Of a stretch of 64,000 bases of DNA, positions 12,966 through 24,400 are shown in pieces. Each line of letters opens with the position of its first letter. The first letter of the stretch is position 1. The notes under the pieces were generated by a model. That model searched no databases, was not told where the DNA came from, and saw only the letters and a program-made list of their open reading frames with translations. The stretch is from contig WFMF01000112.1 of the NCBI GenBank assembly GCA_011033025.1, forward strand, positions 124,001 through 188,000. The letters run 5' to 3'. The position numbers and the translations under genes are program-made. This DNA comes from Beroe forskalii. Its lineage: Eukaryota; Ctenophora; Nuda; Beroida; Beroidae.

Positions 12966-13362
12966 TCATGTGTCTGGCTCTTTATTGGGCTTCGGGTAGT
13001 TCCAAAACGTTATCGAGTTCAGCTGAGAAAAAGAGGGAAAACTGTGAAACTCATGAATATAAAGCATAAATACGGACAAATTTTGAAAATAATAATATAT
13101 TTCTGTTCTTTTTTGAGCAGAACAACAAATGGAATGATTTGTAGTTTCCAAAATTGATGAATGATGATACTTCAATAAATAAGGATAAGGGTATTTTCGG
13201 GGATAAGGGATTTTGGGAATCTTAACAAGGCTGTAACAGAAGATAAAGGATGTGAAGTAACCTTGATGCCCTCCCAAATGACGGTAATCGGCTGCCAGGC
13301 TGCCTTCTGAGAGAGGGTGATGTTGCCTCCGATAATGTTATCCACCACCACCACCGTCTCTT
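12966..13362 (-). pseudogene. Truncated SOD-like coding fragment (2 exons)
   Basis: The minus-strand exon ending at 13,262 (donor gttact) reads IIGGNITLSQ...QPITVIWEGIK, which resembles the first two strands of a Cu-only SOD repeat. The next exon, 13,022-12,966, continues in phase with SITFWNYPKPN (where the family has WHIHEYP) and then stops at TGA. The rest of the domain is missing. The 5' limit (about 13,362) is uncertain because a minisatellite and then the assembly gap begin there. It may be the last part of a neighbouring paralogue or a decayed copy of the adjacent gene. Confidence 0.45.
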
Positions 13363-13394
13363 CCAAGGAGGATCTCACCCAGGGCAATAATCAG

Positions 13395-14128
13395 GGAAGT
13401 TAATCAGATTGTTTAACCACTGTCCTATGAGGAGGGATGAGGGTTAACTCGGTGAGCAATCAGATTGTAGCTTCCACTACTGTCTATGAGGAGGGATGAG
13501 GGTTAACTCAGTGAGGCAATCAGGTTGCTTAACCACTGTCTCCTATAAGGAGGATGAGGGGTAACTCGGTAGAGCAATCGGTGCTTAACCACTGTCCTAT
13601 AAGGAGGGGATGAGGGGTTAATCGGTGAAATTAATCAGACAGCAACCACTGTCCTGTAAGGAGGATGAAGGGTTAACTCGGTGAACTTAATCAGATTGTT
13701 CAACCACTGTCCTGTAAGGAGGGGATGAAGGTTAACTCAGTGAACAGATTGTTTATGTCCTGTAAAGGAGGAGGTAAAGGGTTTCAGAGCTGTCACTGTT
13801 TAGCCTGTCCTGGAGGAGAGGGAAGGGTTAACTCGGGGAACAATCAGGTAACTTAACCACTGTCTAAGGGAGGATGAGGGTGCTCGGTGAACTTAATCAG
13901 ATTGTTAACCACTGTCCTGTAAGGAGGGATGGAGGGTTAACTCGGGGGAGTTGATCAGGTTACTTAACTTCTGTTCTGTAAGGAGGGATGAAGGGTTAAC
14001 TCGGGGAAGTTTATCAGATTGCTTAACCACTGTCCTATAAGGAGGGATGAGGGGTTAACTCGGTGAACTTAATCAGATTGTTTAACCACTGCTCCTGCTA
14101 GGAGTAAGGTTAACTCGGCAGAAACCCT
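13395..14128 (+). repeat. Minisatellite, about 70-75-bp period, about 10 copies
   Basis: The recurring order is 'aaccactgtcctataaggag', 'ggatgaggggttaactcggt', 'gaacttaatcagattgttt', with many small indels. It runs directly into the N gap, so the true array length is unknown. Confidence 0.9.
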
Positions 14129-14228
14129 NNNNNNNNNNNNNNNNNNNNNNNNNNNNNNNNNNNNNNNNNNNNNNNNNNNNNNNNNNNNNNNNNNNNNNNN
14201 NNNNNNNNNNNNNNNNNNNNNNNNNNNN
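14129..14228. other. Assembly gap (100 N)
   Basis: Exactly 100 N, the usual placeholder for a scaffold join of unknown size. Features on either side may not be adjacent in reality. Confidence 0.99.
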
Positions 14229-14588
14229 GTACATAATGGGGGTACGCATAATCATCTAAAGTTTGCTAAGAAAAGCCTAATAAACACTAAATGGCAATCA
14301 CATAAAAGCTTTCAGAAAAATAGGTCAGTAACCAAGCTTGTAGATAATAGTAAGATAGTGCCTACGATAAGCCATAAAAAGATTGAGCTAAGCGTTAAAC
14401 CCATGACGGAAAAACCTCTAAAACCGCGAAAAGTCTTCTCATAGATCGTGCAAAGATTGTTGAAGTCGAAGCGCCTTTTTGCATGTGATGCAGTGCTATT
14501 TTCGAGCATCAATAATACACAAATAACTGGAAAAACTACAAATTGCCGAAATCAGTCTTTTCAAGGAATACAAACTTAATACTCCCTA

Positions 14589-15241
14589 GGGGAGTGTCAC
14601 TGTCCCAAATGTCCCTGTCCAAATTTATTTTTTGAGTTTGAGACTGGTTTGGGACAATTAGGACTTATTGGGAATTGGGACAAACAAAATGTTTAAAAAT
14701 CAGTCATACATCATTTTTTACATTGATCAAAGATTTTTATCATTGTAATGAAAGTTATATTCATACTACTATACTAAGTACAAGTTTTGGTTGTGACTTG
14801 TGTTTGTTTGCAGTGGTTAAGTGTTCTCACTTCCCTATCTCAAATCCGATGATAAGAAAAAGTCAGTGGCAGTTGCAATGCAGGAAGTGCGGCTTTGTAA
14901 AAGGCTGTGAGACAAAAAACACTGAAACACTAAAACTGCCACTCAAAAACACAATCATTTGAGCCCCAGTTGTATCTGTCACTTTTGTCCCAAATGTCCC
15001 ATTTGTCCCAGTCCTCATTCAGTTTTTGAGTCCCATTTGTTTTATTTTCTCTGTCCCATTTGTCCCTATTGTCCCATTTGTCCCAAATGTCCCAATTGTC
15101 CTTATCCGCATTCACTTTTTTGAGACCAATTTGTTCCATTTTCTCTGTTCCATTTGTTCCAAATTTCCCATTTGTTCCAATTTTCCCTGTCCCAATCCAC
15201 TTTTTCTTGAGTTTGGGACAATTGGGACAGTGACACCCCCC
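14589..15241. mobile_element. TA-flanked TIR element with GTCCC repeats
   Basis: The left end GGGGAGTGTCACTGTCCCAA starts after TA (14,587-14,588). The right end is its near-complement, ending in cccccc before TA (15,242-15,243). The right third is an array of about 10-bp 'atttgtccca' words. The short ORFs inside match nothing I know. Non-autonomous Tc1/mariner-type is the best guess. Confidence 0.7.
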
Positions 15242-15426
15242 TATAGGTCTAGGTGATACTGTGATACCTCCAATATTCAATTATTAACGCAAGCTATGAA
15301 ATTAAGAGCAATTATTTAACTAATATATCATTAAAACGCGAGTATCACCCGGTCAGAAAACAGTCCGAGGAACAGCATGATATTCTACGCATATATAAAT
15401 GCTAGGTGTTCTCATTTAGAGTTATG

Positions 15427-18400
15427 CTAGGTTCTCTCATTTAGAGTAATGAGTTTGTCCAGGTACTTCTCCGGTGTCAGAATGTTGTCACTGCCAATGA
15501 TAACTTCCCAGCCCCGAGTTGCTTGAGTGTTGCTAACCTGAGAAAAAGACATTTAGAATGCTCCTTGGGCGAGGGATTTATATAAATTACATCTAGACAG
15601 GCGCCTATAGCGGCTCCATTTTGGGGTACTTCCCGGGGGCGCAGCCCGGGGAATGTATCCGGTTTATAACCACAGTCCGAAGGGCGACGGTCTTAACCAA
15701 TGTTCAATATGGACCCGATCAGACAAGTGTCTATACTGTACTTTATACACCGACGTGGACTTCATAAGGGGTAGTACACTCTAGAAAAAGTGCCACTTTT
15801 TATGTTCTAATTTATCTACCATTACTGCAAACATATGTTTAGTGAAATCCCTGTGTTTCTAAGTTACTCTGATCGCGAGAAATCGCACCTTTATGTTATG
15901 GCGCGATGACGTCACGTGGGCACATCACCGCAACAAACGCTATCAAATACGCTACTGTATGTGAAAGGTAATAAATGTATTTTTTCCTGCCGGAAGTTTC
16001 GTGTATTTTGGATTACTTTTTTGTTTTTCATTATTGATATTAAACTTTCTCTCGGCCCATGATGTAATGTAGGTACTTATTTAGACAAGCAATACATGAG
16101 GTATAACACGATTCAGGGTGGGAAAAAAGGCACGTGAATCTATGTCACAACTCACAATAATGAATCATATTATGTATTTTACATCCTGTATTGCTCGTAT
16201 GATCATGATTCATATTAATTTTAAATAAATATCTGTGGACACAGTGAATGTGTAAATGTAGATCACAGGAATGATAGTAAATACCACTCACGCTTAGTAA
16301 TTCAGCTTTCACAGCACCCACAAATATATCTGACAGCAATTTATGGTACTTTAATAAAGTTTATACAAAACACCACAACACAACTATGAACAAACTGTGA
16401 TGATGACCGATAAGGTATTGAAAGTAAGCAGGTATAATAGTATAATGATTTCGGAAAGCTGTGACGGTTACTCCCTTTCAAGCTGCTCAGAAGGAGATAA
16501 ACCCTACAACTTTACAAGATTCAAATGGCTCAAATATTTGAGCAGGAAGTGAGTTTGAAGACGGGACATTCTAAACTTCAAAAAGCAAGGAAAACGGCAG
16601 TACTAACACTGGTTGCAACGACAATATTATTAAATTCTAGTCTCAACCAAGGGCAAGACAACAGGATATGGTGATCAAGCTGCTGACAAAGAGCCAACCT
16701 CGGTTGTTCAGTTGGATATGAACGTTAACACGACAGTTCAGAGAATAAGGTGACTATAACACTGGTGTAAGAAACAGTAAAGATGATCTTCCGACGATCT
16801 TCGACAGACTTGAAGATGGCTACTGTTGTCGTGCCAGTGATTCTTTCCACAGTTTCATGGGTAGAATCCTATAACAGAGACTAAGCTTTATTTGAACGTG
16901 GTAGAAAAACAGGGCAATTTGATAGTACTACGATTCTCACAGTAAAGGTAGTGCACATACATGACCAAAGGGCAGAGATGGACATTGGACATTAAAGGTA
17001 TTTATATGCAATCAAATTTTTGCTTCTCTGATAAATTGTCATTTTACACGGCTATGTACTGTTGGATGAAAATTTATCAGAAAAACAAAAACATCGTTGA
17101 ATGATGAATCAACGGTACATATGACTCGATAGGTAGGTACAGTCTACACAAATCATGATTCAAGAACTAGAAGTATACTTTTATAGCGTGTAATCATTTT
17201 GCAACTAAATATGTGTCATCATAATGTTTGGTAAATATTAGTATTACTCTTTTCTTGCATACATCTACTTGAAATTTATAGTATCATACAATTGCAAACA
17301 GTAAAGAAAACAAAATTTTAAACGATCAACTGAAATTCCGACAGTTGTACCCATTTTAACACCTCTATACATAGATTTCACACGTATTGTAACGCTGCGC
17401 GGCAACCTGTTGTGCCCACGTGACGTCATCGCGCTGAAATCTATAAACCATAACTCGCGACTTAATTGAGATAGAGGCATAGAGTTTCACCATTGTATAA
17501 TATGCAACGTGAGAAGTGATAAAATCATAACCATTTTAATTTTCTTAAAAGTCAATTCTATAGTGAACTACCCCTTTAAATTCTTCTTAAAACGGTGATG
17601 TTCACGTGTTTAGTGAGATGCTAATAACATTAACCCTCCGGGAATAACTAGGCACCTCATGGGAGAATGCCACCCATGAAGCGAGTAGGTAAATGTAAAA
17701 TAATATAATAGAGTACATGTACTAGGGTACATTAAAACAAGTAAAACAACGGATTATTATTGACCATCGCAGACATGAAGACCTGAGTCCTGATGTGGAC
17801 AACATAATTATTATTGAAAAGCAAACCGAAACTAGCACACCGTGCCACGTAATCTAAAGAATAATTTCAAAAGTTGCGAGAATTTTGACTCTCTAGTTAT
17901 GAACGTGTCAAACTGACCTGATGTGCACACCGCATTTCACTGTACCCAATGCTCCCCATCACGAAGATAATGAGTTTGGGGCCCGTGGTCCGGCCCCCCA
18001 TGACTGGTTGTCTCATCCCACCGTGACCTCGTAGTGAGATAATGCCACCGCCCTCAACATCGTTACTGTTCTGAAAAAGGTTTAAATAAGCGGTTAAAGA
18101 AACACGACTACACTGTTTTGGAAGAAAGTTTTCAACATCAAAAAGTGATAATCCAATTTGATGGACAGAATTCTACAGAATCAGTAGTGGACATTCTGTG
18201 CGTACACAGACTAAAGTCTGTGTATGCTCTGAGTGCCTTGTACAATCTAAACTGTACGGTCAGTATGCTCTCTGTGCCTTGTACAATTTACATAGTAAAA
18301 GTACTCTGTGCTTCTTGTAAGAGGACAAATGATTGGCAGCAGCCCCCTGAAGACTGACTTAACGTCAGAGATTTACAAAATCCCGATTCTTCATAGACTC

Positions 18401-21400
18401 GGTCGAGTGTTTAATGTCAAAAAAGGTTGATGTGACGTGCAGGTAATTCAAAACTTAATAATTTAGAATTGGCTTCAAATTTAAGTTGGCTTTGTTCAAG
18501 AAATCGATTCCAAGTTAAATTACAGTTTTACATTGCCGACCTTCAATGGCCTCATTTCATAATGTACACTTACATGTGATAGTGCACCTTTAAAGCATGT
18601 GTTTTACCTTCATATCATAATTTAAAACGTTTCCTTGCGTTGAAAATATCCCCTTTTTAACGAGTAACGCCGATGCATAATAAGCGGTTACATGTCGAAG
18701 TGGTGACCGTATACCGCAACTTACATGGTCGAGGCGACAGCCGAGACTGTGTAAGTTGAATAATGGACGAGGCGTGCCGAGTTCATTATCGTAGGTATAC
18801 GGTCACAGCTGAGATCATGGAACCGGATTATACCCCGACCAGAACAGCTGGGACCGACTTTCCTACAGCCAAACAACAGCATTTCTTCCCATTCGGGTCT
18901 GACGACCCTCGTACGGATTCAACGCTTAAGTAGATTTTTGAGTGCTCCTTTATAAAATCAAATTTCATTTTAAGCTTTTTTGCACTGTTATTCAATGGAG
19001 ACCGTATAACCAAACTTACACGGTCGCTAAATCGAGCTTGGGAGGGGTATAATTCAGTTTAATAATCAGAGTGCGATATTACTCACTCGGGCATTCGGCC
19101 ACTCGTGTGTAATATCACGGTTTGCAATTTTTACTCGTTATTAAACCCTTCAGTTTAGAGTTTAGACTGCACCAGATCAGACTCAAGTAGAAAGTAAGGA
19201 CTTTCCACTGCCAAAAAGGTTGATGTGACTCTTTATTAAACTGTCAACTTATAAGAGTTTACGGAAGTGGGACCTGTTTAAGTGTTTTGCTTCAAGATAA
19301 AACAGCCCGAACTAGATCTGCTTGATAGTGTGCTTTAAATTCAGTTATAATTGTGGTTGAAAGAACTGGAGTTCAATCACGAACCGACAACTTGAGAATT
19401 ATTATTCGAGATATTATTAAACCAGAGCAGCCAATAGCTCACTCTATAAACTTATAAATTAGGAACCGTTTCCGAAACAGAACATTTTAATTTACCGCTC
19501 GGACACTTTATTACAATAATGCACATTAATGGAAATCTCTTTCACAAGCTCTTTTCCTGTGCAGCATAATAAGCAAAATTTATGATATTATATTTATGAT
19601 ATTTAATTATAAATATTAAATAACGCAATTCGGTGTGAATCTGAAGATTTGAGTGGTTTAGAAATAATTAATGAAAGTGTAATAAGCGGTTACATGTCGA
19701 AGTGGTGACCGTATACCGCAACTTACATGGTCGAGGCGACAGCCGAGACTGTGTAAGTTGGATAATGGACGAGGCGTGCCGAGTTTATTATCAAAGGTAT
19801 ACGGTCACAGCTGAGATCATGGAACCGGATTATACCCCGACCGGAAACAGCTGGGACCTACTATTCTCTGACCTAACAGCAGTATTTCTTCCCACTCGGG
19901 TCTGACGACCCTCGTCCGGATTCAACGCTTAAGTAGATTTTTGAGTGCTCCTTTATAAAATCAAATTTCATTTTATGCTTTTTATGCGCTGTTATTCAGT
20001 GGAGACCGTATAACCAAACTTACACGGTCGCTAAAACAAGCTTGGGAGGGGTATAATGAATAGTAATGCTTCATAATTATCGGCCCTTAGTGGACTGGCC
20101 TTTTAACCGGATTAATTTCTAAGCCACTTCACACGGCCCTTTGCACCTTAATTTCCAGCATTCACCAAGACACCAACAGTCAGTCAAATTATGATAAAAA
20201 TCTGTGACTGAAATAACCTGTTATTAATCCTATTTTCTCAATAACCTGATTTGTTATTCATCACTTAGTGCTTCCATTATACTGATCAGGGTACAGCAAT
20301 TCTGTACTGTGGTTAGTAGATAAAAATACATAATTTACTATTATGGCACGTCTGATACCGCTCTAAAAGGTGTCTCATGAAAAGAGTTATAAATTCAAGA
20401 TGACTTTTGTCATCTTGTATTTCTTTTGTCAAGCTAGTTCCCATGTTTCACAAGCTCACTATACCCGTACACTTTGACACATATTATATCACGCAGTCAA
20501 GTTCTGCAGCAACATAGAGCTTTATTTTCTGACTTTAGTTTTAAGTTTTGTTATGTAAAATAAACCAGTCATTATTCTGAAAGCTGATGCAGTGTTGTAT
20601 CCAATGCCTCACTTTATGACACCTTTTGAAGTTAAGACTTTTACAGTTTGAAAATATGTCTCATCAAACAGAATATGTCTGAGAATAATAAAGGGAGACT
20701 AAAATTGCAGCAGTATGTTAACATGTTAACAATGGGATAGGTAACACATCAAGGTAGTGTAAAGTGGGCACGAGACTATAATGTTGATGTGATGACGTCA
20801 TTATCACACCTCAGAGTGGTGTGTTAACGGCGCTTAACCGCCTATTATTCGAGTGAGGGGTATGTAATGGTAGTAGCAGCTCTCAAATTATGCCATATAT
20901 GGAAGAGAACACCCCAATGTTAATGATTTAATGGCGCGCACCTTTGACACGAGATTTACATGGGTCCCACTGTGTGTCTCAAGGCACAGCGTTTAAGTAG
21001 AGAGAGCTGATTGGTTGGACAGTAGTTAAATAAAGGGTGGATTAGTTAAGTAGCTAAATAATTGTTGGGCTAGTTAAATATGGGTAATTTCATTGAATTG
21101 GCAAATTGAGGGCAGTCACAGACATATTTCAACAATGAAGAATTGTCCCCTAGTAAGCTAGTAAGACTTGAAAGGGTACACTGAGGGTCCACATTCAGAG
21201 AATTTATAGTTTGAACTGAGTCTAATTAAGTTCATTTACCTATTTCATTATTTCATTTGCCAATATTATTTCATTAGCCTGTCATGCCAACGATGAACAT
21301 CAATCATCATAGTCCACAAGATAGGCAACTATTTTCATTTCTGTTTTTATTTCTACATTTTTACATAACCACATTCAGAATATCAGAGAAATATGATATA

Positions 21401-24400
21401 ACCATGATATTACCATACTGTGCTCTGTGGTACAGCAGATAAACTGTAGACAGGTTGCAGATCACAAGTATCTAAATCCTACATGATAGTCCGGTAGAAA
21501 ACAGACAAATTTTGAAGAGTCAGGGAACTAACTTGGAGCAATGACTTAGGGTGTTTTTTCGATTCATTATGGTCCCAGGAGTCACCAAACCAAAATCCCC
21601 TAAAATCTGGTCGGCACTTTTCGAGATATGGCCACGCCCTTTTTTGACCGTGGGAATTTTTGGTGAAAAATCCGAATTTCAAGATTTTGAGCTGTATATG
21701 CAAGATATTACACTAAATCCACTTAATTTTGCACGAGAAAAACGATGCAACTGTTATTTTTTGGCTATAACCATCGCCGAGGCCAATAATTGGCCACGCC
21801 CATTTTTATCGTGGGATTTTTGGGCAAAAATCTAAATTTCAAAATTTTGGGCTATACATGCAAGTTGATACACTTAATCCACTTATTTTTGCACGAGAAA
21901 AACGATGCAACTGCTTTTTTTGGCTATGACTATCGCTGAGGCCAATTATTGGCCACACCCATTGTTAACGTGGGATTTTTGGGCAAAAATCCAAGTTTGA
22001 AAATTTTGAGTTATACAGGCAAGATTATACACTAAACCCACTTATTTTTGCACGAGAAAAACGATGAAACTGTTATTTTTTGGCTATAACTATCGCTGAG
22101 GCCAATAATTGGCCACGCCCATTTTTAACGTGGGAATTTTGGGCAAAAATCCAAATTTAGAAATTTTGAGCTATACAGGCAAGATTATACACTAAACCCA
22201 CTTATTTTTGCACGATAAAAACGATGCAACTGTTATTTTTTGGCTATAACTATCACTGAGGCCAATAATTGGCCACGCCCATTTCTAACGTGGGAATTTT
22301 GGGCAAAAATCCAAATTTAGAAATTTTGAGCTATACAGGCAAGATTATACACTAAATCCACTTATTTTACACGAGAAAAACGATGCACCTGTTTAATGTT
22401 TATTTGAAGCTATAACCACCATGAAGGCCAATCATGGACAACGCCAATTTTTGCCGTGAGAAATTATTAATTGTGAATGTGACAGTTATTTTGTGTTTTG
22501 CCTTTATTTGTGCTGGTTAGATACTTTCGCTCCTTCGACTCTTCGAGGTGTACATAGTATAATGAAAATATAGGTACTAGGTAGGTATGTCAATATATTG
22601 TAAACACCTACCTAGTACCTATGACGTTTTTATTGGTGTTTATAATACGTAGATCCTTGCCTTATCGGGTCCAAATTGGCTTGCCCAAGGGACTATGTGT
22701 CTAAACCAGATAGGTACGACTCTCAGGACCCGATAGTCACGGGCCAAATGTATTTTATAATTTAATAGACCCTTATAATATGGATTTTTGATGACACTCA
22801 ATTAATTCTTATACTGAACTTGCTCCTGTGAATTACTCTCTTCCCAACACACCTTTGTGACTTTATAATACGCTCATATGTCCTACCAGTACACTCTTAT
22901 GACCCTGTGTCTTTCTAGTACACTTTTGTGACTTTCTTATCACACCCTGTTGATTTTTCAACGCATTCTGTGTCTGCTTAAAACGTTCCTATGTTATTTT
23001 AAAACAGTGCTATATCTTCCAACTCACTCTTATGCCTTCCTAACACACTCCTGTGTCTTCCTAACACCCTCGCGCGACTTCCCACCCTCTCTTGTGTCTT
23101 CCTAACACACTCCTGTGACTTACAGCTCACTCAGGTGTATTCCAACACACTCTTGTGACTTCCTAAATAACCCAGACATCTCCCTACTACACTTATGTGT
23201 CTTCCCACCACACTCCTGTGTGTTCCTAAGACACTCCTGTAACTTTATATCACACTCCTGCGACCTTAAAATAAATTCTTTGTCTTCTCAACATGGTCCT
23301 GTGTCTTCTTGAAACAAGGCTGCGTCTTCCAATTCATTCATTTACCATCCTAGCACATTCTTGTGACTTTTAAAAACACTTATAAATGTATTCTGTGACT
23401 CTCTTACAAACTCTTGCATCTTCCTAACATACGTACGTGACTTTTTAACACTCATGTGATGCTTAAACACTTTCTGTATCTTCCGAACACACTTGTGTGG
23501 TTTCCTATAAGAATCCCTTGTCTTCCGATACACTGTTTTGACTTCCCAACACACCCATACTTCCTGAGTTCTTCCTAATCCATTTTTAAATCTTTCTAGT
23601 AGGTACTGATTACACTGCTGGGTCTTCCTTAGACACTCCTGTGACATTTAAACACATTCTGTGTCTTCTAAAACCAATGCTGTGTACTCCAACTCACTCC
23701 AGCAAACCTGATACATTACTGTATTTTTCCATCACACTATTATGGCTCTCTAACTGACTTTTGTGACTTTCTAACATACTCCTGCGTCTTCCGAAACGCT
23801 CTTGTGACTTCCAAACACAACCAAAAATCGTCCTAATTCTTCCCAGTAAACTTCTGATTCTTCGTAATAAGACATTCGTGCGACCTAACTACACATTCTG
23901 ATACTTCTTTATATGTTCTCGCATGATTTCTTACAATGATGTATCCTCTTACTTTCTTCCATGCCTTCTTAGAACACATTATTGTGACGTCTCACGCCTT
24001 AGCACACTTCTGCGTCTTCCGGTACACTTCTTAATACCATCGGAGCCTTCATCTACCCAGTACTCTTGTATCTTTCTAACACAAATCAATATCTTTCCAA
24101 CATACTCGTGTGTCTATCTCGCACATTCTTGCTTATTCCAACTCACTCTGAATGTGTCTTTCCAACACACTCCTGTGTGTTGAAAAGAAGTGGCCTCTGC
24201 AATGTTTCCAGACAATTACATCGTATTTGCTGTGCCAAATATGTGGGTGTAGTTAATAGTAGATGATCTTGTACGTAAAATATAAATAGGAATTTTAAAA
24301 AAATTTAACTGCAAAATTCTCACGGGCAAAAACTGGCGTTGTCCATGATTGGCCTTCATGGTGGCTATAGCTACAGATAAAAATTAAACAGGTGCATCGT

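Noticed and set aside
22800..24180. CRISPR-like array of regularly spaced short repeats
   Set aside because: The units are degenerate along their whole length, without constant repeats and unique spacers. The context is eukaryotic and there are no cas genes.
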